Origin: Candidatus Caenarcanum sp. | Lineage (GTDB): Bacteria > Cyanobacteriota > Vampirovibrionia > Gastranaerophilales > UBA9971 | Direction of reading: 5' to 3' | NCBI GenBank assembly: GCA_020720345.1 | Contig: DYOT01000018.1 | Coordinates: 631 to 13,751, forward strand | DNA length: 13,121 nucleotides | Shown: positions 1 to 6,946 of the stretch, piece by piece | Position numbering within the stretch: position 1 is the stretch's first letter | Layout of the letters: every line of letters starts with the position of its first letter | Position numbers and translations under genes: made by a program | Notes under the pieces: model-generated | The model's input: only the letters and a program-made list of their open reading frames with translations | The model's database searches: none | What the model was told of the DNA's origin: nothing

Positions 1-170
1 GGTCATCACCTTTCTTAAGTAATCGCTTCAAGCCTTTATACCACTGTTTATTATGAGATTATGGTGATGGTCATCACCTTTCTTAAGTAATCGCTTCAAG
101 CCTTTATACCACTGTTTATTATGGGATTATGGTGATGGTCATCACCTTTCTTAAATAATCAGTGGAAGCC
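1..170. repeat. 68-bp tandem repeat, two full units plus a decayed third
   Basis: Units at 1-68 and 69-136 differ at one base only (a/g in the stretch ttatgRgatt). A third unit starts at 137, matches for about 18 bases and then decays; it contains the small hairpin GTGGA-AGCC-TCCAC at 162-175. Each unit junction forms a near-perfect 16-base palindrome (GGTGATGGTCATCACC) with 7 pairing bases per arm. The period is not a multiple of three and no ORF spans it, so it is non-coding. It lies directly downstream of the membrane-protein gene that ends at 194. The array may continue beyond the left edge. I see no T-rich rho-independent terminator for the minus-strand operon here, so the hairpins could be serving that role, but this is a guess. 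Confidence 0.9.
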
Positions 171-193
171 TCCACCTTACCTATTTAAAGGGG

Positions 194-766
194 TCAGAAA
201 GAATTTCTGGTTCTGTGCTTTACAAAAGAGGAGACTGCTTCACTTATGGTTTCCGGTTCGCTTTTGGATTTAGCAGAGTCTTTGCGTTTCCTCTTTTGAG
301 GTTGTACCTTGACTACTGATTTAAATTTAATCTTTTTAAGTATAAAAATTACGCCTGTAATAGCCGTAATTACAGCTAATGCAACAACAATCCATTTGAT
401 TATATCTAAAATAAAAGGAAAAAAGTTTTCAGCAGGTTTTTGCCTCGGTGCAAACTCTGGAGGTGGTTCAAGCATAGGCGGAGGAGGTGGTGGTGGCGGC
501 TGGGTATTCGTCTGATTTTGTCTTACATTATTTTTTTGTGGTTGATCCATCTCATTTGGCTGAAAAAGTGAATAATTGTTGTCTGTATGCCTGCGCATGC
601 CGGCAGAAGAACGAGATACTTTATTATGTTCGGGAGCAGCAATATTTCTCTGAGATCTGGGATTAAAACCATTTTCAGAGCATATAACTCTATTAATAGG
701 GATTATAAGTAAAGCAAATAGTACCGGTAAAATAATTAGAACTATAAGTTTATTTATGAGTTTCAT
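194..766 (-). CDS. Proline-rich bitopic membrane protein, unknown function
   Basis: A 190-residue protein that I cannot assign to a family. Residues about 6-28 form a hydrophobic signal/anchor helix. A polar, Asn/Gln/Arg-rich segment follows, then eight consecutive prolines (about 90-97) and more Pro-rich sequence to about 111. A second hydrophobic helix spans about 116-143, followed by a strongly basic tail (KKIKFK, QKRKRK) that suggests a cytoplasmic C-terminus by the positive-inside rule. The Pro-rich stretch would then lie outside the membrane. It starts 30 bases after the RNase E/G stop, on the same strand, so it is probably the last gene of that operon. The ATG at 766 has a weak upstream purine stretch (GAGAG). 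The proline codons form a simple GGN-type repeat on the plus strand, and translating eight prolines would be expected to need EF-P. A membrane tether or envelope role is possible but unproven. Confidence 0.75.
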   Translation of the reverse strand: MKLINKLIVLIILPVLFALLIIPINRVICSENGFNPRSQRNIAAPEHNKVSRSSAGMRRHTDNNYSLFQPNEMDQPQKNNVRQNQTNTQPPPPPPPPMLEPPPEFAPRQKPAENFFPFILDIIKWIVVALAVITAITGVIFILKKIKFKSVVKVQPQKRKRKDSAKSKSEPETISEAVSSFVKHRTRNSF

Positions 767-796
767 TCGAGGCTCTCAGTTTTTACTGGTATAACT

Positions 797-2677
797 TTAT
801 TGGTTATTATCTGGTGGTTTAGGCTGATCTTTTCTTTGACCTGTTGGTTTTCCGCCGGGTTTCATCGGTCTTCTGATTATGCCTCTTTTTTGAGGAATTT
901 TTTCAGAAATTATGGGATTAGCGGGTTCCTGCACAATCTGAGGTTCTGATATGTTCTGAGGCATAGGCTTAATCGGTTCTGCTACAGTCTGAGGTGCAGG
1001 CTGAGGTTCTGAAATATTTTGTCCAGGAACAGCATGTTCAGTTCGTCTTGTTTCTGGGGCTGCCGTATGTCCTGTTGATTCTAATTCCTGTAATATAGTA
1101 AAGACATCAGGTGTAAAGTTTCTGCCAAGATAATTCCTTACTATTCCTGAAGGTATAGCATAATATCTTATAAGTTTTGAAACGTTCGGAATATAAGAAG
1201 ATTCCGAGAAAAACTTATTTATATGCTCATTGTTAAGTATAAAAGTCGCTTTTTGTTCAGGTTGCTGCTGTTTAATTTCCGCAGAAGCCGCAAGAGAAGG
1301 ACTTGTTTCTATTTTTTTTGTTATATTGTGTGTTGTTATTTTATTTTGAACAGTACTGTGAGTTTGTTTTCTTGAATCATTAATAGTTAAAGGAGGCTTA
1401 TTGCCGATTGGCTTGGTGAATTTAAGCTTGGAAGTTTTAACAATTGTTTCACCTTCCTGAGGAGGTGCAGAAAAGTTAAATTCTTCAATAACGGCTCCAT
1501 TTCCATTACATGCGGGGCATTTTTTGGTAAATATTTCCGCAAGGCTCTGTCCCTGCCTGTGTCTTGTAAGCTCCACAAGCCCGAGGTCGGAAAGCTGACC
1601 AATTTGAGGCTTAGACTTATCGGGTTCAAGCGCAAGTTCAAATTCTTCGAGTATAGCAAGTTTGTCGACTCTGTTTTCCATATCAATAAAGTCGATAATT
1701 ATCATACCGCCGATATTTCTAAGCCTTAACTGCCTTGCAATTTCATCAACAGCTTCAAGGTTGGTTTTTCTGATTGTTTCGTCCTGAGTGGCGGAACTTG
1801 TAAATTTACCGCTGTTTACGTCAATTACACTCAATGCTTCAGTTGTCTGAATATATAAATATCCGCCGCTGGGAAGTGAAACTTTCGTATTAAGGGCTGT
1901 TCTGATTTCTTTATCTATGCCCCGATTCACAAGAAGTGAATCCGTGCCTTTGTGTACAGATATATTTATGGGATGAGATATGTTCCAGCTTTGTATAAGC
2001 TGGGTTGTCCTGTGATAACCAAAAGAAGTATCAAGGACAATTTCGCCGATATCTTCCGTACATGCTTCTCTTATGACTCTGTAAAGCAGATCCTGATCTC
2101 TGTAAAGCAGATTTGGAGGGGTTACAGTATCAGAAGTTGTAACGATGTTATTCCATTTTTCAAGCAAATACTCAAGATCTTCCTGAATTTCAGATTCAGA
2201 TTGATTTTCTGCTTCAGTTCTAATAATTATTCCAACTCCGGCAGGCTTTAAAAGGCTGACAATTGACTTAAGTCTTGCTCGTTCTTTTGGAGAAGAAACT
2301 TTCTTGCTTACATTAATTCCTTTTTCATTGGGCATTAATACAAGAAATCTTCCGGGAAGGCTTATAGCCATTGTTACCCTTGGACCTTTATGCCCAGTAG
2401 GTTCTTTAACTACCTGAATAATGATATGTTGCTTAGGCTTAAGTTTATCTTTCAGAGCGCCTCTTCCGGTAACGTCAGAAGCATGGAGAAATCCCATTTT
2501 ATCACTTCCTACGTGGACAAAAGCCGCATCAATACTTGGTAAAATATTTTCTACTTTAGACAGATAAATGTCGCCTAATAAAATGTCCCCACGATGAATA
2601 AAAAATTCCAGGACCCTTCCATTTTCAGAAACCGCAGCGATATTATCGCGCTCTGAAATAACAATGGATTTGCTCAT
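797..2677 (-). CDS. rng: Ribonuclease E/G family endoribonuclease
   Basis: Single-strand-specific endoribonuclease acting in rRNA maturation and mRNA decay, in the cytoplasm or at the membrane. Of 626 residues, about 1-400 are the conserved catalytic core. An S1 RNA-binding domain lies at about 30-110 (GDIYLSKVENILPSIDAAFV, then GFLH). The two metal-binding aspartates appear as D286 in VIDVNSGK and D329 in IIIDF, 43 residues apart as in E. coli RNase E (D303/D346). The zinc-link motif CPAC (C387, C390) is present. The tail from about 400 is low-complexity and Pro/Gln/Glu-rich, with QNISEPQ twice (553-559, 574-580), and ends with a basic stretch (KRGIIRRPMKPGG). A disordered tail is usual in RNase E, where it recruits degradosome partners; here its partners are unknown. 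A GAGG ribosome site lies 13 bases upstream. It follows the radical SAM gene by 56 bases, a pairing seen in many bacteria. RNase E and RNase G cannot be told apart by name here. Confidence 0.95.
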   Translation of the reverse strand: MSKSIVISERDNIAAVSENGRVLEFFIHRGDILLGDIYLSKVENILPSIDAAFVHVGSDKMGFLHASDVTGRGALKDKLKPKQHIIIQVVKEPTGHKGPRVTMAISLPGRFLVLMPNEKGINVSKKVSSPKERARLKSIVSLLKPAGVGIIIRTEAENQSESEIQEDLEYLLEKWNNIVTTSDTVTPPNLLYRDQDLLYRVIREACTEDIGEIVLDTSFGYHRTTQLIQSWNISHPINISVHKGTDSLLVNRGIDKEIRTALNTKVSLPSGGYLYIQTTEALSVIDVNSGKFTSSATQDETIRKTNLEAVDEIARQLRLRNIGGMIIIDFIDMENRVDKLAILEEFELALEPDKSKPQIGQLSDLGLVELTRHRQGQSLAEIFTKKCPACNGNGAVIEEFNFSAPPQEGETIVKTSKLKFTKPIGNKPPLTINDSRKQTHSTVQNKITTHNITKKIETSPSLAASAEIKQQQPEQKATFILNNEHINKFFSESSYIPNVSKLIRYYAIPSGIVRNYLGRNFTPDVFTILQELESTGHTAAPETRRTEHAVPGQNISEPQPAPQTVAEPIKPMPQNISEPQIVQEPANPIISEKIPQKRGIIRRPMKPGGKPTGQRKDQPKPPDNNQ

Positions 2678-2733
2678 AACTATTTAATTTCCTCATATAC
2701 AAAACTTATAAAACTTTTAAACGTGTAAATCTT

Positions 2734-5520
2734 TTAAAATAATTCCCTGAATTCATTGTCTAGCAGCTTCTCTCTAACTATGTTCCATTCGATTTCAGGA
2801 GGTATAATTGAGTTTATTTCACTACAGTCATTGCTTGCTGCCAGTCCCGCATCGTTTGCTGTCAGTCCCGCATTGCTTACCGCCAGTCCCTCAAGGAATT
2901 CATCAGCTCTTAATGTGCCGCAGGAATTGGAAGCTCTTAGAATAAAACTTAATTTATACTGACCATTTGATTCATCAACAATCAATGAATGAATTGCTGG
3001 TCGGATATCAATTGTTTTCAATCCTTTTTTATCGGAATGATTTTTCTTTTCTATTATTATATTTTCTTTCAATAAATGATTTTTGACAATACTTTTAATA
3101 TTAATATTTTCAAAAATTTTTGAATCAGCCGGCAAAGCTGAATATTTAGCCCATGAAACTGTTTTATCTATAGATATTTCTGCTTTAGAAATATTAACAA
3201 TTTCAAGGATTTTGGAATTTTCAGGTAAAAAAACGTTGATCCTTTCTTTTATTTCTACCGGTGAAAGTTTTTCTTTAAGCTCAATATCTGCAAATTCTTC
3301 TTTTCCTTCAATAAAAAGCGGCAAAGCGATAGCAAGTGCAAACTTAGGAGAAGGGTTAAATCCTTGAGTGAAGTTAATTTTTATGCCCGATTTTCTTATA
3401 GCGCCGTAAACAAGCTTTTTCCAGTCGAGATGGGAAATATACTTCAAATCGCCAATTTTCTGAAGTTTCAAGCGGTATCTGTGATTATTTTCTTTTAACG
3501 TTGCATTATCATTGCGAGGAGGCAGCTGTGCTGCCGACGAAGCAATCCAAAAATTTTCGTCTGTTTTTTCTTTGGATTGTTTCGGGCTAAAGCCCTTGCA
3601 ATGACAATCATCTAACTTCTGGGATTTCAAAGAAGGCTGTACATCAAATTCAGCGCAAACTCCGCAATTTGAACAAGCTTCACCACAAGGCACAGAATTT
3701 TCAGATTCAAGAGCCTTTTTGTATTCCGCAATAAGCCAATTTTTATCAACACCGACATTTAAAAAATCCCATGCCAGTTCTTCATCAACATTAAATTCCC
3801 TGCTGGCAAAATCATCAAAATTAATAGATAAAGATTCAGCGGCTTTAATCCATATTGCTTTGTTAAAATGCTCTCTCCATGCGTCAAGATAAGACCCTTG
3901 CCTGTAAACATGTTCAACAAGACTGTTTAAACTCTTATCGCCTCTGGAAAAGGCTGCTTCCAGACTGCATAAAAAACTGTCATGGAAATTAAGCTTCACA
4001 TCTTTCACATGTCTAATTTTTTCTCTAATATATCTAATTTTTTCTTCAATTACTTCCATTTTATCCTGTCCGCACCACTGGAAAGGGGTAAACGGTTTCG
4101 GAACAAATATAGACATAGTGCAGGTGATAGTTAAATATTTTTTCAGACGCAGCTCGTTTTTGAGTATTCTCGCCCTGTCTTTAATTGTTTTTAATAGATT
4201 GATTATGCCGTCTAAATCCTCGTAAGTTTCAGTAGGAAGCCCTATCATGAAATACAGCTTAACATTTTGCCATCCTGCCTTGTAAACAGAGAGAACAGCG
4301 TCAATAATTTGTTCTTCATTTAAATTTTTGTTTATAACATCTCTAAGCCTCTGGCTTCCGGCTTCCGGCGCAAAAGTAACGGTGCTTTTTCTTACTGACT
4401 GAACAAGCTCAGCCAGCTCAAGGCTAAATTTGTCCGCTCTCTGACTGGGAAGAGAAATAGAAGCGCCTGAACAGGCATGTTTTTGGTTAAGAATACTGAC
4501 AAGCTTTTCTATGTTTTGATAATCGTTGGAAGACAAAGACAAAAGCGAATACTCGTCATATCCGGTATTTTGAAGGACATTCTCGGTAATTTCAATTATA
4601 TGTTCGGGAGAACGTTCTCTTACAGGCAAATTCACAAAACAAGGCTGGCAAAAACGGCACATTCTACCGCATCCTCGCCTTATTTCAACAACTGCCCTAT
4701 CATGAACAGCTTGCATGTAAGGAACAGGAAACTTAACCGGAAAATCTGTATTATCTATATCGTCAATTCTTTTATTTATGCTAAATTCCTTGTCATTGCG
4801 AGGAGGACTCGAAAAGTCCGACGCGGCAATCCAAACATCATTATTTAATTTTTTGGATTGCTTTGGGCTAAAGCCCTCGCAATGACAATGCACCAATGGT
4901 ACATAAAACCCATGCATGCCAGCAATTCTTCTCAAAGTTTCTTCTCTTGATAAACCAAGAGCCTTTGCACTGCAAATTTCTTCCATAATTTCGATAATTG
5001 CTGTTTCGCCATCGCCAATCAAAAAAACGTCTATAAATTCAGAAATAGGCTCTGGATTATAGCTCCCCGGACCTCCTGCGGCAATTATAGGATGAGATTC
5101 ATCTCTGTCTATAGATTTTATAGGTATATCAGACATTTCAAACATGGCAAGTATAGTCGGATAGCTTAATTCATACTGTAGAGATAAGGCCATTAAGTCA
5201 AAATCTTTTATAGGCATAAAACTTTCCAATCCGTAGAGAGGAATATTATTTTTTTTCAACTCATCCCTAAAATCAACTTCCGGCGCGTAAACCCTATCCG
5301 CAAGCAAATTTCTTTCTTTATAATTATTTATTTTGTCATATAAAATTCTCAGACCAAGATTAGAAATACCAATCTCGTATAAATCGGGAAAAGCAAGCAC
5401 TGCACGTGCCTCTGCCGTATCCCAATCTTTGTTGAAACTGCCAACTTCCTGCCCTATATACCTTGAAGGTTTATTAACCTTCTTTAAAATATTATGTATT
5501 TTTTGTTTAAAATCTTTCAT
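2734..5520 (-). CDS. Fused B12-binding-like radical SAM protein with DUF2344 domain (TIGR03960 + TIGR03936 type)
   Basis: An uncharacterised radical SAM enzyme, often encoded beside RNase E/G. Numbering is from the ATG at 5520. Residues about 40-190 look like the B12-binding-like domain (PDLYEIGISNLG, AAGGPGSYNPEPISEFID). The radical SAM core (about 270-510) carries the 4Fe-4S motif CGRMCRFC (C284, C288, C291) and TFAPEAGSQRLR. A second Cys cluster (C612, C616, C619, C622) precedes the C-terminal module, which starts near 680 (RYRLKLQKIGDLKYISHLD, GFNPSPK). Two in-frame palindromic elements encode about residues 212-244 and 639-672. The first is in the variable segment before the radical SAM core, the second in the linker between modules. 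A 7-residue triple repeat lies near 878-898. Without the inserts the length (about 860) would fit the fused family as I recall it. A GTG at 5538 would add six residues; neither start has a strong ribosome site. Its reaction and substrate are not known to me. Confidence 0.9.
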   Translation of the reverse strand: MKDFKQKIHNILKKVNKPSRYIGQEVGSFNKDWDTAEARAVLAFPDLYEIGISNLGLRILYDKINNYKERNLLADRVYAPEVDFRDELKKNNIPLYGLESFMPIKDFDLMALSLQYELSYPTILAMFEMSDIPIKSIDRDESHPIIAAGGPGSYNPEPISEFIDVFLIGDGETAIIEIMEEICSAKALGLSREETLRRIAGMHGFYVPLVHCHCEGFSPKQSKKLNNDVWIAASDFSSPPRNDKEFSINKRIDDIDNTDFPVKFPVPYMQAVHDRAVVEIRRGCGRMCRFCQPCFVNLPVRERSPEHIIEITENVLQNTGYDEYSLLSLSSNDYQNIEKLVSILNQKHACSGASISLPSQRADKFSLELAELVQSVRKSTVTFAPEAGSQRLRDVINKNLNEEQIIDAVLSVYKAGWQNVKLYFMIGLPTETYEDLDGIINLLKTIKDRARILKNELRLKKYLTITCTMSIFVPKPFTPFQWCGQDKMEVIEEKIRYIREKIRHVKDVKLNFHDSFLCSLEAAFSRGDKSLNSLVEHVYRQGSYLDAWREHFNKAIWIKAAESLSINFDDFASREFNVDEELAWDFLNVGVDKNWLIAEYKKALESENSVPCGEACSNCGVCAEFDVQPSLKSQKLDDCHCKGFSPKQSKEKTDENFWIASSAAQLPPRNDNATLKENNHRYRLKLQKIGDLKYISHLDWKKLVYGAIRKSGIKINFTQGFNPSPKFALAIALPLFIEGKEEFADIELKEKLSPVEIKERINVFLPENSKILEIVNISKAEISIDKTVSWAKYSALPADSKIFENINIKSIVKNHLLKENIIIEKKNHSDKKGLKTIDIRPAIHSLIVDESNGQYKLSFILRASNSCGTLRADEFLEGLAVSNAGLTANDAGLAASNDCSEINSIIPPEIEWNIVREKLLDNEFRELF
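2829..2891 (-). repeat. 21-bp tandem repeat, three copies, inside the radical SAM gene
   Basis: On the plus strand the units start at 2829 (cattgcttgctgccagtccc), 2850 (catcgtttgctgtcagtccc) and 2871 (cattgcttaccgccagtccc), each followed by one more base. The period is exactly seven codons, so the reading frame is kept and the protein has GLAVSNA, GLTANDA and GLAASND in a row. It lies in the C-terminal DUF2344-type module. Confidence 0.85.
3507..3606. repeat. In-frame palindromic element, copy B (100 bp)
   Basis: The ends TATCATTGCGAGG and CTTGCAATGACA are imperfect inverted repeats. Inside are a side hairpin GGCAG-ctgtg-CTGCC (3521-3535), a central stem GCAATCCAAA/TTTGGATTGT (3542-3551, 3571-3580), and a second side hairpin GGGCT-aa-AGCCC (3584-3595). 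Together they give a cloverleaf-like fold. Read on the minus strand it adds CHCKGFSPKQSK, then WIAS and PPRND, to the radical SAM protein. Counting one more paired T/A at each end, the element is 102 bp, or 34 codons. It sits in the linker between the radical SAM and DUF2344 modules. Confidence 0.9.
4791..4887. repeat. In-frame palindromic element, copy A (97 bp)
   Basis: The ends are a perfect 13-bp inverted repeat: TGTCATTGCGAGG (4791-4803) and CCTCGCAATGACA (4875-4887). Inside are a side hairpin GGACT-cgaaa-AGTCC (4805-4819), a central 10-bp stem GCAATCCAAA/TTTGGATTGC (4826-4835, 4852-4861) and a side hairpin GGGCT-aa-AGCCC (4865-4876). On the minus strand it encodes CHCEGFSPKQSK, WIAAS and PPRND in the same frame as copy B. 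Counting the next T/A pair it is 99 bp, or 33 codons. It resembles REP-like palindromes of the CATTGCGAGG...CCTCGCAATG type known from many bacterial genomes, and by analogy the Rickettsia palindromic elements that insert in-frame into genes. Confidence 0.92.
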
Positions 5521-5579
5521 GCTCTTGAATTTTATCACAAAATTTTATTGCTTTCGCAATTGGTTTTAATAGTAGAACT

Positions 5580-5624
5580 GTCATCCTGAACTCCCCCTTG
5601 TCATGCTGAACTTGTTGCAGCATC
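5580..5624. repeat. REP-like intergenic repeat (GTCATnCTGAACT pair)
   Basis: Two near-identical 13-mers, GTCATCCTGAACT (5580-5592) and GTCATGCTGAACT (5600-5612), differ at one base. The second opens a hairpin, ATGCTG (5603-5608) with CAGCAT (5618-5623). From memory this resembles the dispersed TGTCATGCTGAACTTG repeats found between genes in many bacterial genomes. No coding frame is evident. Confidence 0.65.
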
Positions 5625-5649
5625 TATCCAGAAAAGAGAATAACAAGTA

Positions 5650-5668
5650 GGGTGCGCACTGCGCACCG
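5650..5668. repeat. GC-rich perfect palindrome
   Basis: GGTGCGCA (5651-5658) and TGCGCACC (5660-5667) pair perfectly around a single C. It is strikingly GC-rich in an AT-rich spacer. It lies about 110 bases downstream of the dehydrogenase stop in the direction of transcription and has no following T-run, so a dispersed repeat is more likely than a rho-independent terminator. Confidence 0.7.
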
Positions 5669-5779
5669 CCAATTAAGCCAATAAAATCAACTAAAAAAGC
5701 AAAGAAATGAATAATGTGAGAAATACAAAAAATATTGCACATCGGAAAAACTTATAAAAAACTTTTGGAAGTTCTGGAA

Positions 5780-6769
5780 TTAGGAGCCAATTTTAATGTA
5801 CGCCTTGATGATTTTGTTGGAAACAGTATCTTCAATAGCCTGATTTATATTGTCTAAGGGGTATTCTGTAACCAGCTCATCAACTTTTATTAAGCCTTTT
5901 TTTAGAAGAGTCAGCGCATTTCGCAAATCTAAAGAAGCAGGGGAATAACTGCCAAAAACAGTCAAATCCCTGTAATATATTTCGTTATTAGGGAATCCTA
6001 TACTGTCAGACTCTACGCTGGCAAAGACATTAATAGTTCCGCCATCCCTTACATACTTGAGAGAGAGAGGGATTGTCTTTTCGTTGCCGGAAACCAGAAA
6101 AACCTTGTCAAAACTTTCAGCTAAATCATTGGGGATTTCCATATATGCTTCATCAAAACCCAATCCCAGAGCAAGGTTTACACGCTCATCGAGTAAATCG
6201 CATCCTGTAACTGAAGCGCCAAATGATTTTAACACCTGCCCCATTAATAAGCCTATAGAGCCAAGCCCTATTATAAGTGCAGAATCACCCTCTTTTATGC
6301 AGGAACGCCTGACAGCCCGCAAACAGCAAGCCACAGGCTCGGTGAATGATGCCAGCAAGTCAGATAAATTTTTAGGTATTATCAGTGCAGAATCCTCGAG
6401 ATGTTTTTCAGACAGATAAATATACTCGCAAAAGCCGCCCGGTATGATGTTTGAGGACTTAAATTCAGAGCACATTGAATAGCTTTGGTTCCGGCAATAA
6501 GCGCATTTGTAGCATGGGACATGATGACCGGAAACAATTCTGTTACCGACTTTAAAGCCTGTATTTGTGTTTATTTCTTCTATAACACCGACAATTTCAT
6601 GCCCGAGAACATTGCCCTCTGTAGCCTTGTTATGCTTGAGTTTTACGATATCAGAACCGCATAAGCCGCACCCGATAATCCTGACGATTGCGCCTAAACC
6701 TGTTAATTCAGGTTTTTCTATATCGGCAGAGTCTAAAACGTATTTGTTGTTATATATATAAGCTTTCAA
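5780..6769 (-). CDS. Zinc-dependent medium-chain alcohol/polyol dehydrogenase
   Basis: A 329-residue medium-chain dehydrogenase of the sorbitol/threonine dehydrogenase-like group, oxidising an alcohol with NAD(P) in the cytoplasm; the substrate cannot be read from sequence. Likely catalytic zinc ligands are C37 (CGLCGSD), H57-E58 (GHEIVG) and E144 (TEPVACC). The structural zinc site is complete with C86, C89, C92 and C100. The Rossmann motif GLGSIG is at 168-173, and D191 at the end of the second strand favours NAD over NADP. Length is close to, or a little below, typical family members. The start is TTG at 6769: it has an AAGGA site 9 bases upstream and gives the normal family N-terminus (MKAYIYNN). 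It is followed by the repeat-rich spacer and faces the small-protein operon across a shared 235-base intergenic region. No pathway partner is adjacent. Confidence 0.92.
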   Translation of the reverse strand: MKAYIYNNKYVLDSADIEKPELTGLGAIVRIIGCGLCGSDIVKLKHNKATEGNVLGHEIVGVIEEINTNTGFKVGNRIVSGHHVPCYKCAYCRNQSYSMCSEFKSSNIIPGGFCEYIYLSEKHLEDSALIIPKNLSDLLASFTEPVACCLRAVRRSCIKEGDSALIIGLGSIGLLMGQVLKSFGASVTGCDLLDERVNLALGLGFDEAYMEIPNDLAESFDKVFLVSGNEKTIPLSLKYVRDGGTINVFASVESDSIGFPNNEIYYRDLTVFGSYSPASLDLRNALTLLKKGLIKVDELVTEYPLDNINQAIEDTVSNKIIKAYIKIGS

Positions 6770-6778
6770 TTTTTAATG

Positions 6779-6783
6779 TCCTT
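6779..6783 (-). promoter_or_regulatory. Ribosome binding site supporting a TTG start
   Basis: AAGGA on the minus strand, 9 bases before the TTG at 6767-6769. It decides the start of the dehydrogenase. Confidence 0.7.
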
Positions 6784-6803
6784 AATTGCATATTATTTTA
6801 GAA

Positions 6804-6832
6804 GTTATAAGAAATGTAAACATATCTTTAAA
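6804..6832 (-). promoter_or_regulatory. Sigma-70-type promoter of the dehydrogenase
   Basis: On the minus strand, TTTAAA (6827-6832) and TATAAC (6804-6809) are separated by 17 bases. They match the -35 consensus at four of six positions and the -10 at five of six. Transcription would start near 6797, giving a leader of about 28 bases. Predicted by eye only. Confidence 0.5.
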
Positions 6833-6923
6833 ATTTGCTAAATTAGTTGAAATCCTTGGAATTATTATTATTCTGACATTTGGAAGGGAATAAATTCTTT
6901 TAAATTTTACCTGAAAAACGCAA

Positions 6924-6946
6924 TTCTTTAAACATAAATTAAAGAA
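6924..6946. promoter_or_regulatory. Inverted repeat overlapping the sigma-28-like -35 box
   Basis: TTCTTTAA (6924-6931) and TTAAAGAA (6939-6946) are perfect 8-base arms around a 7-base spacer. The right arm covers the TAAA of the putative sigma-28 promoter, a position where a bound repressor or activator could act. In such AT-rich DNA a chance palindrome cannot be excluded. Confidence 0.4.

Larger units (their letters stand above)
5539..5779. other. Gene-free spacer with REP-like repeats
   Basis: This 241-base spacer lies between the dehydrogenase stop and the radical SAM start, both on the minus strand. It holds no convincing ORF. It contains the two REP-like repeats listed separately and a small ATTGC-tttc-GCAAT hairpin at 5548-5561. 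The stretch aaaacttataaaaaactttt at 5753-5772 resembles one at 2700-2718, just upstream of the RNase E/G gene. I find no clear sigma-70 promoter for the radical SAM operon here. Confidence 0.6.

Noticed and set aside
1..170. Possible CRISPR array
   Set aside because: The units are directly adjacent and almost identical over all 68 bases, with no unique spacers, so this is a plain tandem repeat.
309..515. Plus-strand ORF with a glycine run
   Set aside because: It is the antisense reading of the proline codons of the membrane protein gene.
4477..4848. Plus-strand ORF of 123 codons opposite the radical SAM gene
   Set aside because: A shadow of a strongly supported gene; no ribosome site and no recognisable protein.
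3507..4887. Inserts as signs of a broken radical SAM gene (pseudogene)
   Set aside because: The frame is open throughout, the catalytic cysteines and both modules are intact, and the inserts lie in linkers.
5651..5667. Palindrome as rho-independent terminator of the dehydrogenase
   Set aside because: The stem is strong but no T-run follows on the minus strand, and it lies over 100 bases past the stop.
6057..6419. Plus-strand ORF of 120 codons opposite the dehydrogenase
   Set aside because: The dehydrogenase has complete zinc and nucleotide-binding motifs on the other strand; this frame shows nothing recognisable.
6719..6726. A second GCCGATAT, on the minus strand
   Set aside because: It lies inside the dehydrogenase coding sequence (codons for Ala-Asp-Ile), and the -35 position reads CAAA instead of TAAA. 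A chance match is likely.
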